Source: Arcanobacterium phocae
GTDB taxonomy: Bacteria > Actinomycetota > Actinomycetes > Actinomycetales > Actinomycetaceae
NCBI RefSeq assembly: GCF_900105865.1
Contig: NZ_LT629804.1
Coordinates: forward strand, 558,001 to 622,000
Length of the DNA stretch: 64,000 nucleotides
Direction: 5' to 3'
Positions 1-9,264 of the stretch are shown here, piece after piece (within the stretch, counting starts at the first letter, position 1; each line of letters opens with the position of its first letter). The notes under the pieces are model-generated. The model saw only the letters and a list, made by a program, of their open reading frames with translations. It was not told the origin of the DNA and did not search any database. A program made the translations under genes and the position numbers.

Positions 1-2898
1 ACAAAATCATCATGGCTGGGTACCGGGAAAAACGAGATCATGAATTCCGTATTCCTGAATTATCGATGGGCTGGAAGCGCAAATAACACAATTGCTGGAG
101 CTGCGGCGGGCGGATACGATCCACACCACGATTTGTTCTTCGGCGTCGAAGCGAATCAGGGAAGGCTTGATAATCGTCATAACACAGCCTCCAGCGTCCC
201 GGAGCTGTACGTCAGTGATGAAAACCATTCTCCAAAAGCATCGATAGCGCTGTTTACTCCGTCGGATTATTATCATCGGGGGCTCGACGACGATTTCCGC
301 GATTTGAGCAAAGCTGATGATCCAGTGCATCAGCGTGATGGTTTCCAATGGATGGTAGACGCACGCCAGCGCCTCTATTTCTCTGGTGGTTCGAACAATC
401 CACTAAAGAGTGGATTTAATAAGAATGAAGATATTTCTGATGTAACTAATACTCAGACAATGAAGTGGGGTGGAGTAGCTGATTTCACTCCGGCTCGTTC
501 AGTTATTAAAGGGGATTCCTTTGCCAGTAGTTTCAATATTGGCCGTGGTCTAAGCTGGTGGACTGATGGAGTTAAAACCGGTAATGAGCAATGGGCGAAT
601 ATGGATTCCCAAGACATCCTTCCGTCATGGCAGTGGCTAGTAAAAACCGAGGACAGTAACGCTACGCTAACTGCAGACTGGGATATGGGAAACCAAGAAA
701 CCCGAGTGCAAAAAGACGGATCTAGTGCAGCTCAAATTCCATTCACTCCAATTGGAGCATATAACGGGGGAAACTCGTTAGCAATCCATGGGTCGAGTAA
801 TAAAGAAGCGACTTTCGGTCTGTACAAGACACAACTTGAAATAAACACAAAATCAAAGCTCAATCTTGTTACTCGTCAAGTTTCTGGAGATGCTGGCAAA
901 GTATATGTTGAGCTAACATTCAAGGACGAACAAAACCCAGTTGATGTTGAACTTACCGATATTAATAAGGAAACTTGGTCCGTTCAGAACATAGATCTTG
1001 CCAGCTATGCTGGCAAAACGTTAACCTCGATCAATCTAAAGTTCGAAAAAGCTCAAAACTATCAACTCAATCTCGGAGCCCTATCAGTGAATGCGGGTGA
1101 TCCGGCGCCGAAGGCCCCTAAAAATATTCATATCGACCATGTCTATGAGGATGGTCAGCTTGTACTGGGTTGGGACGAAGCTGAATACGGTGATGTTGTC
1201 AACTATCGAGTAAGTGCTCTCGAAAACGGTGTTGAAAGCCATTTATATAAGGGATTTACAAACCTTGCCTACATCAAGAATGCACCACATAACGACGTCG
1301 TCTACCGGGTACAAGCAATCGGTAAAGATGGACAGCTATCAGCACCAGCAGAAGTGAAGTTTACGATGGCTGGTTTGCCGAGTGATGTAAAAATTGCGAG
1401 CAAGGCTGTCACCGAAGTTCATGTCGGAGATAATGTTATTTCTGGACATGAACCGCTTCGAGTTTTTGCTGATGGGGACAAGAACCTGACTGTGACGTGG
1501 AAAAATACTGCAGTTACTGCCGAACGGTGTGTCATTTTTGCTCAACTTGCTGATCGTGCACAAGGGATGTTGACAGATTTCCATAAGATCGTTTCGTGCG
1601 CTGATCAGCATGCAACGATTGATATTCCGGTTTCTGAGGGTTATCCAGTAGACGTGACACTAACGCCGGTTGGAAGTCCACTGGGATTAACCGTTCACGG
1701 CGAAACGGCTGATACTTTAGCTCGTCCGATGCCGATCAGTGACCTAAAGATTCAGGAGGAACAAGGAAAGAAAGTCTATCGGTTCTTTAATCCTTCAACG
1801 CCAGACTGGGCAGGACTTGAAGTTAGCTGGAAAGATGGTTCAGGCAAGCTAACAAAGATTTCCACTCATGTTCGTGGAGACACTACCCAAGCAAAATTCG
1901 GGTATGCGCCAAAGACAGACTCGATTGTGAAATGGCGTGATCTGCCAGCTGACAACGGAACAATTGTCGCTCGTTTGACCGATACCGCAGGCAATGTGAC
2001 GGAACAAGAATTTGTTATTAAAAATGGCGAGGTTACCTCGGTTTCATCCCAACCAGAGGAAAGCGAACCGAAATATGCGGATGTGTTAGATCTAGCTTAT
2101 AGTGATGTCGAAGTTTCGCAAGGAGAGACTCTAGAGCTGAGGATAACCGACTCAGAAATAATTCCAGCACCTACGGGAACAAAGTTCGCTTCAGCTGATC
2201 TTCCGGATTTTATAGCCATTGATGAAACCGACGGCAAGCTTACTATTATGCCAACTGCTGATACTAAGCCAGGGGATTTAACAGGACATGTAGATGTAAC
2301 TTACCCGGATGGTTCTGCTGCCAAATTGGTTCTCAAGGTGACAGTCAAAGAAGTAGCAAAGCCAGAACAAAAACTAACTCCGGAATCTCCGATGTTTGTT
2401 GATCCGAAAGCTGACGATCCAGCAGCCTGCTCAACCAAGCCATTTGCAACGGTAACGGAGCAACAGGGTGTAGAGTACACAGTTTTTGTTGACGGAAAAG
2501 GCATTAAACCGAACGATGAAGGAAAGTTTGTCTATGACTATGGTCAAACCATCGTTGTTAAAGCTACCCCAGCTGACGGTGCCCATTTCGTGCCAGAAGC
2601 AACAGTACAGTGGTCATGGACAGCACCGACGCGCGAAAAGCTCAAGTGCTCTGTACCCTGGACAAAACTAATCCCAGCTGTTCCTGCCGCGCCCCAAGAT
2701 AAACCTGGAGTGAAAAATCCGAACCCAACAGAACAGAAGCATGCAGATACGGATGCCAAACCACAGAAGCCAACTGTTAAAGCAGCTGGATCTGATTTAG
2801 CGAAGACGGGTATTCAGATTCATACTCTCGCAGTGTTGAGTTTAGGAAGTGCACTAGCTGGTGCAGTTGTTGCACTCCGTCGTCGCCAACACAGCTGA
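1..2898 (+). CDS. Endo-beta-N-acetylglucosaminidase (GH85), cell-wall anchored, 5' end missing
   Basis: The frame is open to the first base, so the gene starts before the window; the Met at 40 is internal. The first ~210 visible residues resemble the C-terminal part of GH85 (EndoD/EndoS-type) enzymes, with motifs such as FLNYRWAG, FFGVEANQG and DILPSWQWLV. The catalytic Glu region lies upstream and is not visible. These enzymes cut the chitobiose core of N-glycans. A galactose-binding-like beta domain, an Fn3-like domain (about 370-460) and further beta domains follow. The C-terminus is a sortase signal: LAKTG (2797-2811), a hydrophobic helix and an RRRQHS tail. LAXTG is the variant associated with class E sortases in actinobacteria. 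Inferred role: surface enzyme harvesting host glycans. Confidence 0.8.
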   Translation, partial: TKSSWLGTGKNEIMNSVFLNYRWAGSANNTIAGAAAGGYDPHHDLFFGVEANQGRLDNRHNTASSVPELYVSDENHSPKASIALFTPSDYYHRGLDDDFRDLSKADDPVHQRDGFQWMVDARQRLYFSGGSNNPLKSGFNKNEDISDVTNTQTMKWGGVADFTPARSVIKGDSFASSFNIGRGLSWWTDGVKTGNEQWANMDSQDILPSWQWLVKTEDSNATLTADWDMGNQETRVQKDGSSAAQIPFTPIGAYNGGNSLAIHGSSNKEATFGLYKTQLEINTKSKLNLVTRQVSGDAGKVYVELTFKDEQNPVDVELTDINKETWSVQNIDLASYAGKTLTSINLKFEKAQNYQLNLGALSVNAGDPAPKAPKNIHIDHVYEDGQLVLGWDEAEYGDVVNYRVSALENGVESHLYKGFTNLAYIKNAPHNDVVYRVQAIGKDGQLSAPAEVKFTMAGLPSDVKIASKAVTEVHVGDNVISGHEPLRVFADGDKNLTVTWKNTAVTAERCVIFAQLADRAQGMLTDFHKIVSCADQHATIDIPVSEGYPVDVTLTPVGSPLGLTVHGETADTLARPMPISDLKIQEEQGKKVYRFFNPSTPDWAGLEVSWKDGSGKLTKISTHVRGDTTQAKFGYAPKTDSIVKWRDLPADNGTIVARLTDTAGNVTEQEFVIKNGEVTSVSSQPEESEPKYADVLDLAYSDVEVSQGETLELRITDSEIIPAPTGTKFASADLPDFIAIDETDGKLTIMPTADTKPGDLTGHVDVTYPDGSAAKLVLKVTVKEVAKPEQKLTPESPMFVDPKADDPAACSTKPFATVTEQQGVEYTVFVDGKGIKPNDEGKFVYDYGQTIVVKATPADGAHFVPEATVQWSWTAPTREKLKCSVPWTKLIPAVPAAPQDKPGVKNPNPTEQKHADTDAKPQKPTVKAAGSDLAKTGIQIHTLAVLSLGSALAGAVVALRRRQHS

Positions 2899-2932
2899 AC
2901 TCCATAGCGGCATAATGTAACAGACGCGAAAT

Positions 2933-2965
2933 AAGAGAGGGCACGAACCGTTCGTGCCCTCTCTT
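2933..2965. terminator. Bidirectional terminator hairpin
   Basis: A perfect 15-bp stem (2933-2947 with 2951-2965, 3-base loop CCG) lies between the convergent GH85 and MATE genes. It has no long T-run on the plus side, so efficiency is uncertain, but the position suits both genes. Confidence 0.75.
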
Positions 2966-2992
2966 GCACCAACAATCAGCAGGCAAACGTAT

Positions 2993-4324
2993 CTACAAAT
3001 GCATCCACGCGGTACCACGAGTACGAGCAAACTGCGTGCCAGCACGAACAGCCATAGTCACGCCACCATAGCCCAGCCATAGCGTCACCATTCCCCAGGT
3101 CTGTCCAAAGGATTCCGGCCACCACAAAACTGCACCGGCAATCGGAGCGAACGCAGCCAACGTAATGAGCATGTACCATGCCAACCGGCGCGTATCACCA
3201 GCACCAATCAAAACCCCATCGAGCATGAAAGCTAATGATGCTAACGGCAAGGCCGCAGCAGCTACCCATAGGACAGTCCTGGAAAGGGCACGAACGTCGT
3301 CGTCGCCACTCATAATCCACGGGACCACAAAAGAAAGTCCTACCATAATCACGCCGAGGCCCACACCAACCCACAGTCCCCACAGCACACATCGGTCTAA
3401 AATGTGGCGAACACGGGCCGGCTCACCTGACCCAAGCGCCTGCCCAACCAGGATTTGGGCGGCTGTTGCGAGTGAGTCTAAACCATAGGACATGAAGTTC
3501 CAGAGTGTCATCACGATCTGATTTGTTGCTAGCGCGATCGCTCCCAGCCCGGACGTGCCCGCAATCAGTAAGAGGATTGCCGCGCGCAACGAAACAGTCC
3601 GGATAATAAGCGGGACTGCTTCAGACAAGGACCGTAGCACCCCACCGCCAGACGGAATAATGGCCGCTCCGGAGTGCCGTGCTCGGCTCACGATTATCCA
3701 CGTCAGTGCACCTGCCATAAGTGTCTGTGCAGTTGCTGTGCCGAGTCCTGCGCCGACGATTCCTAAGCCTAGCCCGTAGATTAAGAACGCGTTGAGCGGA
3801 ATGTTTGCCAGCGCACCAGCAGTTGCGACGACGAACGGCGTTTTTGTGTCGCCGAAGCCGCGCAAGGTTCCGGTCGCTGCGAGCACGAGGAGCATTCCGG
3901 GTAGCCCCCAAGAACTTGCGTGCAGATAGGCTTGGGCTTGGTTTGATACCGACGACGACGGACCGAACCAGCCAATAATTATCTCGCCAGCAAAGAATAG
4001 AACGAGACCTAAAATGATGCCGATTCCGACGGCGAGCCACATGCCGTCAAGACCAAGACGGTAAGCATGTTTCTTATCCCCGCTACCGACTGACCGTGCC
4101 GTTGCTGCCGTGGTGGCGTAGGTGAGGAAAATGCACAGACCTACGAGGGTGGTCAGGATCGTGGATGCTAACGATAAACCAGCAAGGGGGGAGACGCCTG
4201 GAAGGCGGCCAATCATCGTGGTATCTACCGCAACTAAGAGGGGCTCAGCTAGGAGGGCTCCCAGAGAAGGCAATGCTAGTCGGAGAATAGATGAATCAAC
4301 ATGGGGTAGGTCGTTATTAGCCAC
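2993..4324 (-). CDS. MATE family efflux transporter (DinF-like)
   Basis: 443 aa, the normal size for MATE exporters, with about 12 hydrophobic segments in two homologous halves. The N-terminal stretch LALPSLGALLAEPLLVAVDT followed by MIGRLPG is typical of the DinF branch, as is LRGFGDTKTP near the middle. It should export cationic or toxic compounds in exchange for Na+ or H+. The start is GTG at 4324, preceded by an AAGGA Shine-Dalgarno. It is transcribed away from the toxin-antitoxin pair and ends at the shared hairpin. Substrate cannot be told from sequence. Confidence 0.85.
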   Translation of the reverse strand: MANNDLPHVDSSILRLALPSLGALLAEPLLVAVDTTMIGRLPGVSPLAGLSLASTILTTLVGLCIFLTYATTAATARSVGSGDKKHAYRLGLDGMWLAVGIGIILGLVLFFAGEIIIGWFGPSSSVSNQAQAYLHASSWGLPGMLLVLAATGTLRGFGDTKTPFVVATAGALANIPLNAFLIYGLGLGIVGAGLGTATAQTLMAGALTWIIVSRARHSGAAIIPSGGGVLRSLSEAVPLIIRTVSLRAAILLLIAGTSGLGAIALATNQIVMTLWNFMSYGLDSLATAAQILVGQALGSGEPARVRHILDRCVLWGLWVGVGLGVIMVGLSFVVPWIMSGDDDVRALSRTVLWVAAAALPLASLAFMLDGVLIGAGDTRRLAWYMLITLAAFAPIAGAVLWWPESFGQTWGMVTLWLGYGGVTMAVRAGTQFARTRGTAWMHL

Positions 4325-4435
4325 GACAGTTCCTTATATCTGAAAATATGAGTATAAAATGACAAACCTTAGTATTAAGTGAAATAGCTAAGAATTGGAT
4401 TTTTGCATAATAGCGCTATATGTTTCGTTCTCCAC

Positions 4436-4861
4436 CTAGGTACAGTAGGACAAAAGAAGCAAATTTTGGACAACCTGCCTGTTTGAGTTTGGTGCATATA
4501 TCGATAGTGTTAGTACGCTTTTTGGTGACCCAGTAATCGCAGCGGCGTGAACATGATAATCGTTTTGATCGGTGCCAGTAAAACTTTCAAGTTTGCTGTC
4601 AAAACTGTCTTCGAGGACTTCATTGATAAGCTTGCGTATTAGGTCTATTCGTTTCTTAATTATCTCGTCGCTTTCCTTCGGGTAGTCTCGACGTGTCGTA
4701 TACCAAACTTCGTTGAGCACATCTTGTGAGGTTTGTAGCGAGAACATTCCATGCGCAGCGTTATGAAGATGAAAAAGCCAATCCATGAGGCAACGACTGC
4801 GTAAGATGTTAGCATCGAGAAAAACTAAATGGACCATGCTTGATATTATAGCGTGGTCCAT
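4436..4861 (-). CDS. PIN-domain toxin, C-terminus possibly degenerate
   Basis: 141 aa as read. The core begins LVFLDANIL, has a VLNEVW segment and then DQNDYHVHAAAI, matching the acidic residues of PIN RNases that pair with helix-turn-helix antitoxins. Family members I recall are near 190 aa and end with a segment like LLTxNxxDF. Here the chain ends soon after VLTLSIYAPNS, so a 3' truncation or frameshift is likely. Translation may start at the internal ATG at 4837 (MVHLVFLD), which better fits the family. It lies 6 nt after the antitoxin stop, so the two genes form an operon. Confidence 0.65.
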   Translation of the reverse strand: MDHAIISSMVHLVFLDANILRSRCLMDWLFHLHNAAHGMFSLQTSQDVLNEVWYTTRRDYPKESDEIIKKRIDLIRKLINEVLEDSFDSKLESFTGTDQNDYHVHAAAITGSPKSVLTLSIYAPNSNRQVVQNLLLLSYCT

Positions 4862-4867
4862 TTAGGC

Positions 4868-5308
4868 TTAATCGTCGAAGATAGAGCCCTCGTTATCGTA
4901 GAATTCGTGAAGTTGGGCGAGTGCTTGAGCTTGAGTTTTCAAAGTCTGCTTGCGTATAGCAAGAATATCTTCTCGCCTAAACCGTGTGTGAGTGCCGACT
5001 TTAAAAGACGGGATTTCATGACTTGTTGCCCGCTTCATGAGAGTGGGCCGTGAAATTCCAAGAAGTTCAGCGGCAGACGTAGATGAGAGTATCTCCGGTA
5101 ATGTTGATACTGTCACTTGCCCGTTATTCTTAAGTGATTCAAGTATTTTCTGTAATAGATGGGCAATTTCTTGGGGAAATCCTGCGAAGGCATCTGCCGC
5201 AGGATTGTTTTGTGAAACATAAGAATCGTTGTTATGAGGTAACTGACGAATTTGTTGCAGGAGCTGTTCATTAATCGTGATCTTATTATCAACGCATGTT
5301 GTGGACAT
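4868..5308 (-). CDS. Helix-turn-helix (excisionase-type) antitoxin
   Basis: 146 aa. An excisionase/MerR-like winged HTH lies at about 75-115 (SAAELLGISRPTLMKRATS, then FRREDILAIRKQ), followed by an acidic C-terminal helix ending in DNEGSIFDD that could wrap the toxin. It lies directly upstream of the PIN gene, the usual antitoxin-first order. The ATG at 5308 has an AAGGA motif upstream. Inferred: it binds its own promoter and neutralises the PIN RNase. The assignment rests on domain type and gene order. Confidence 0.7.
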   Translation of the reverse strand: MSTTCVDNKITINEQLLQQIRQLPHNNDSYVSQNNPAADAFAGFPQEIAHLLQKILESLKNNGQVTVSTLPEILSSTSAAELLGISRPTLMKRATSHEIPSFKVGTHTRFRREDILAIRKQTLKTQAQALAQLHEFYDNEGSIFDD

Positions 5309-5455
5309 GAATTTATCCTTTCCAAGCTTACGTCAATGGTTATTGATCTACACTGTACTGTTATTTCGAACTTTCAGATATAAGTGTAATATTGATTGTT
5401 GGATATGACAAGTAGGATCAAGACACACCGATAGTTAAAGTGGTTGACATCTAGT

Positions 5456-5709
5456 TGTGGTTAACTTTTGCAACGATAAAGAAGATAATCGCAGGTTATC
5501 CACAATAGTGGAAAAAACAATCGCGGATTTCCAGCCGATTTTGAATAATTCTCCACTGTAGTGGATAACATCGTGAAAACCTGTGGATAACCTATTGAGT
5601 TATCCTCAGAGTTATGCACAAATCCACCTTATTTATCCACAGTAATAGTTAAAGTAATCGCAGGGCTGTGGGTAAGTTAGGTGCATAGGGTATTAATCAA
5701 TGTGGATAA
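5456..5709. other. Cluster of DnaA boxes (candidate replication origin or DnaA-binding control region)
   Basis: The 479-bp gap 5309-5787 holds no gene but many DnaA boxes. Perfect TTATCCACA or its complement occurs at 5496-5504, 5582-5590, 5633-5641 and 5701-5709; TTATGCACA at 5612-5620; one-mismatch versions at 5456-5464, 5560-5568, 5600-5608 and 5667-5675. AATCGCAGG occurs twice (about 5487 and 5656). Box density and AT-richness resemble an actinobacterial oriC. No dnaA or dnaN is in view, so it could instead be a DnaA-titration or dnaB-control region. Confidence 0.6.
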
Positions 5710-5787
5710 CACCAGCATATGGGCGCAAAATGCGCCATAATTACCTGTGAACTACCAGCAAATAGAAGAACACCGTAAGGAATTCTC

Positions 5788-7143
5788 GTGAGTGATATGT
5801 CAAATTCCCAATTCGAACGTACCCCGCCACACGATATTGAGGCTGAACGTTCCGTCTTGGGCGGCATGATGCTCAGCAAAGACGCATTAGCTGACGTGCT
5901 AGAAATGCTTGATGCACAAGACTTTTACCGTCCAGCACATGCCACAATCTTCACTACGATTCTTGACCTCTTCGGTGCGGGACAGCCTGCAGACGCCATC
6001 ACGGTAGCCGCCGAACTACAACGCCAAGGAAAACTCGAACAAATAGGTGGACGCGCAGTTCTCCATGATCTCGTTTCAGCTGTTCCAACTGCTGCTAATG
6101 CCTCGTATTATGCACAAATCGTCCACGATCAAGCTGTGTTGCGACGGCTGGTTGAAACCGGAACACGAATCGCACAGCTGGGCTACACAACTGACGGCGG
6201 GGATGTAGCCGAACTCCTCAACCTTGCCCAGTCCGAAGTGTATGCCATGAGCGACACGAAAACTACCAACGATTACGCCTCGCTTTATGAGATTATTCCG
6301 GGGCTTGTGGAAGAACTCGAACTGAACTCTGCACGTGACGGCCAACTAGCCGGATTAGCTACTGGCTTCCACGATTTAGATAAAGTTTTGCTAGGGTTAC
6401 GCCCGAACCAGATGATTATTGTGGCCGCCCGCCCAGGTATGGGTAAAACAACGCTTGCGATGGACTTCTGCCGTCATATCGCGATTAAAGATGGCAAACC
6501 AGTTGCATTCTTCTCCCTCGAAATGAACCGCAACGAACTAGCAATGCGTATGCTTGCTGCCGAATCAGAGGTTTGGCTCTCGAAACTCATCGCTGGTGAA
6601 CTCGAACAGCGTGATTGGGAACGTATTTCGCGAACCTTGGAACGAGTAGCGTCTGCTCCGCTCTATGTTGACGATTCCCCGAATCTCACCATGATGGAGA
6701 TTCGGTCCAAAGCCCGCCGAATGCGCCAGCAACAAAAAATCGAGCTCATTGTGATCGACTACCTGCAGCTGCTCACCTCAGGTGGACGCAGTCCCGAATC
6801 ACGCCAGCAAGAAGTCTCCGAATTTTCCCGTTCCATCAAGCTTCTTGCAAAAGAACTGGAGATACCTATTATTGCGATCGCCCAGCTCAACCGTGAAACC
6901 GAACGGCGAGATTCTAAGAAACCACAAGTATCGGACTTGCGCGAATCCGGTTCGCTCGAGCAGGATGCCGACGTCGTTATCCTCATTAACCGGCCGAAAG
7001 ACCGGGACGAAATGGGTGCGCTTCCGCCAGCGCAAATCATTGTGGGTAAGAACCGTTCCGGCCCAACCGCAGATGATATCGAGCTCGAATTCCAAGGCTC
7101 GCTCACGCGCTTTGCGAACTATGCGGCCGCAGAAGATTATTAA
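5788..7143 (+). CDS. dnaB: Replicative DNA helicase DnaB
   Basis: 451 aa, full length and without an intein. The N-terminal domain begins near PPHDIEAERSVLGGMM, the standard DnaB opening. The RecA-like ATPase has Walker A ARPGMGKTT near residue 215 and Walker B LIVIDYLQLL near 320. DnaB is the hexameric 5'-3' fork helicase. The GTG start at 5788 has AAGGA about 7 nt upstream. It follows directly on the DnaA-box cluster, so its expression may respond to DnaA. It ends convergently with a 4-nt overlap on the HD-domain gene. Confidence 0.97.
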   Translation: MSDMSNSQFERTPPHDIEAERSVLGGMMLSKDALADVLEMLDAQDFYRPAHATIFTTILDLFGAGQPADAITVAAELQRQGKLEQIGGRAVLHDLVSAVPTAANASYYAQIVHDQAVLRRLVETGTRIAQLGYTTDGGDVAELLNLAQSEVYAMSDTKTTNDYASLYEIIPGLVEELELNSARDGQLAGLATGFHDLDKVLLGLRPNQMIIVAARPGMGKTTLAMDFCRHIAIKDGKPVAFFSLEMNRNELAMRMLAAESEVWLSKLIAGELEQRDWERISRTLERVASAPLYVDDSPNLTMMEIRSKARRMRQQQKIELIVIDYLQLLTSGGRSPESRQQEVSEFSRSIKLLAKELEIPIIAIAQLNRETERRDSKKPQVSDLRESGSLEQDADVVILINRPKDRDEMGALPPAQIIVGKNRSGPTADDIELEFQGSLTRFANYAAAEDY

Positions 7144-7841
7144 GCTGTCACCTCGGTAGCTAGCCGGCCAAAGAATGCACGTTGCACATCCACTGCTTCA
7201 CGCCACAACCGCGTAGCAGTAGCAGTGGAGCATTCCTGTTCCCACAGCCGATCAAGTTTCGTTTGGTAAGACGAGAGCCACGAGCGTTGCTGATCTGTGG
7301 ATAATTCCAAGAACTTCACATATTTGAGAGTATCCGCTACTCGGTAAGCCCCGAACCGATCAATATTGTCGCAGTCTCCGATAGATTGTGCCAAAACGCT
7401 TGGTTCGTGATCGAATACGAGATATGGCCGCCCAGTGCTATCACAACACGTACCTTCATCATCCGGACGTGGATTCCACAGATCATCCGTGTGCATCGCA
7501 ATGCCTTGGACGATTTCGAGACGCTGGCTATCGGCGAGTCCTAATTCCTGCAAAAAATCATTTGCCGAAAGGGCGCCCGCCCGGCCGTGATCGACTGGAC
7601 GTTGGGCATCGAACTTGCCCACATCATGAAGTAGGCATCCCAATGCGAGAAGATGTTCGTCAAGCCCTTCGCCCTGTGCTACTAACCGCCCGATTCGAGC
7701 CACCCGAAGGCTATGCTCAAACCGGTACCGGCGTGAGCTAGCACTAACAGTTTTTCCGTCTACTACGCGTTCGTCGCTGAGCAGATGCCGGCGCACAAAC
7801 TCCAATGCCGGCTCGAAAGCCTCGTGCGCACTGACCATCAT
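7140..7841 (-). CDS. HD-domain phosphohydrolase
   Basis: About 233 aa. The HD signature is clear: RFEHSLRVA, then LLHDVGK, then HTDD and a later SIGDCDNID, giving the metal-binding His/Asp set. Substrate is unknown (nucleotide or cyclic nucleotide likely). The start is one of several in-frame codons inside an ATGTGATGATG string overlapping the aldo/keto reductase stop, so translational coupling is likely. It is the last gene of the minus-strand run that includes the reductase and acyltransferase. Confidence 0.8.
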   Translation of the reverse strand: MMVSAHEAFEPALEFVRRHLLSDERVVDGKTVSASSRRYRFEHSLRVARIGRLVAQGEGLDEHLLALGCLLHDVGKFDAQRPVDHGRAGALSANDFLQELGLADSQRLEIVQGIAMHTDDLWNPRPDDEGTCCDSTGRPYLVFDHEPSVLAQSIGDCDNIDRFGAYRVADTLKYVKFLELSTDQQRSWLSSYQTKLDRLWEQECSTATATRLWREAVDVQRAFFGRLATEVTA

Positions 7842-8668
7842 CACATCTTCGCGAATACGTCAGGGTTTGGTCCCATTCGGCCGTCTTCGCCGCGATCAAG
7901 AGCGCGGATAGCAGCCAGATCGTCGTCGTCCAAAACCACGCCCAACGAATTGAAATTCTCGCGCTGACGAGCCAAACTCGACGCTTTCGGAATCGCCACG
8001 AAACCTTCCAAACGATGCCAAGCTAACACAACCTGTGCCGGGGTGGCGTCATGCTTTTTCGCGATCTCGATAATAACCGGATCCAACAAATCCTTGCCCC
8101 GGCCCAACGGCGACCACGACTCAACCACAATTCCGGCAGTCCGGCAGTATTCAACCACCTGACGGTTCTGGAAATACGGGTGAATCTCTATCTGGTTAAT
8201 CACCGGAACCCCAGTGCCGGCGGCAACCAACTGCTCCAAGTGCGAAATCTGGAAATTCGAGACACCAACTGAACGCAGATGACCCTCAGCTACTAGGTCC
8301 TCCATCGTGGCAAAGGTCTGCATAAAATCGCCGTCGTAATGCATCGGCAGTGGCCAGTGCATCAAAAACAAATCTACGTAATCGGTACGCAATTTTGCCA
8401 GCGACTGAGCGAAGGAAGTGTAGACCTGCTCGGGTTCATGGTTCGGGTTGTCGAGCTTCGTGGTAATAAAAAGGCTCTGGCGTGGAATGCCGGATTCGAC
8501 GATTGCCCGGCCCACCCCATCTTCGTTGCCGTACATTTGTGCCGTGTCAATATGACGGTATCCGATGGCAAAAGCCTGCTGGACTAGGTCGGCTGCGTCT
8601 TTTTGTGTAACCTGATAGGTTCCGAATCCTAGTTCGGGAATATTAAAACCAGATCGAAGATGAGTCAT
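7841..8668 (-). CDS. Aldo/keto reductase (2,5-diketogluconate reductase-like)
   Basis: 275 aa, normal for AKR family members. The catalytic tetrad is present: Asp41, Tyr46 (in IDTAQMYGNEDG), Lys71 (TTKL) and His104 (LMHWP). NADPH-binding residues lie near the C-terminus (IPKASSLARQRENFNS). It should reduce carbonyls with NADPH; the substrate is not deducible. It overlaps the acyltransferase stop by 4 nt and the HD gene start by a few bases, so the three form a tightly packed operon. Confidence 0.9.
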   Translation of the reverse strand: MTHLRSGFNIPELGFGTYQVTQKDAADLVQQAFAIGYRHIDTAQMYGNEDGVGRAIVESGIPRQSLFITTKLDNPNHEPEQVYTSFAQSLAKLRTDYVDLFLMHWPLPMHYDGDFMQTFATMEDLVAEGHLRSVGVSNFQISHLEQLVAAGTGVPVINQIEIHPYFQNRQVVEYCRTAGIVVESWSPLGRGKDLLDPVIIEIAKKHDATPAQVVLAWHRLEGFVAIPKASSLARQRENFNSLGVVLDDDDLAAIRALDRGEDGRMGPNPDVFAKM

Positions 8669-9252
8669 TGGTTTATTTCTCCTTCTTCAATTTCGGCACG
8701 CAACCGTGGAACTGAGGTTAGCTCCGGATGGATGCCAACTTTGTCGGCATAAAACTCACGAATCTTTGCCATGTCCGCTGCGACATCTCCGGTGAGCATC
8801 ATTGACCCACGCCAGCCATACGTTTTGGTTGCCGAATCGACGAAGCCGAAAACCACCGGGATGCCAGCTTCTAATGCAATATAGTAGAAGCCGGATTTCC
8901 AGGTGTCACGGTGTCCACGAGTGCCTTTAGGCGCCACGCAGAGAGCAAAGTGTTCAACAGATTGTGCATGTTCAACAATGTTGTGGACCATGCCATGTGA
9001 CGAATTACGATCGACGCCTACGCCGCCTACCGCACGAATAAAAGAGCCAACTGGCTGACGCATGTACGAGCTTTTGATGAGGAATCGAAGATTGCGGTCC
9101 GCGTGCCAAAATGCCATGAGCATGTAGAGCGCATCCCAGTTCGAGGTGTGTGGTGCACCGATCACTACAGCCTTTGGCGGTAACGTGTCCACATCAATTG
9201 TCCAACGAGAAAACCGTTGAAATGTTCGCGCGATAAACCGTTTGAATGACAT
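8665..9252 (-). CDS. PlsC-like 1-acyl-glycerol-3-phosphate acyltransferase family protein
   Basis: 195 aa. The HX4D catalytic motif is H35-TSNW-D40 in GAPHTSNWD, and the glycerol-phosphate binding motif appears as APKGTRG (EGTR-like with Lys replacing Glu). It is shorter than typical PlsC (about 240 aa) and lacks a strong membrane helix, like the small acyltransferase subgroup of actinobacteria. Likely acts in phospholipid or glycolipid acylation at the membrane face. ATG at 9252 has AAGGA just upstream. Its stop overlaps the next gene. Confidence 0.8.
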   Translation of the reverse strand: MSFKRFIARTFQRFSRWTIDVDTLPPKAVVIGAPHTSNWDALYMLMAFWHADRNLRFLIKSSYMRQPVGSFIRAVGGVGVDRNSSHGMVHNIVEHAQSVEHFALCVAPKGTRGHRDTWKSGFYYIALEAGIPVVFGFVDSATKTYGWRGSMMLTGDVAADMAKIREFYADKVGIHPELTSVPRLRAEIEEGEINQ

Positions 9253-9264
9253 AGGAATCCTTAT

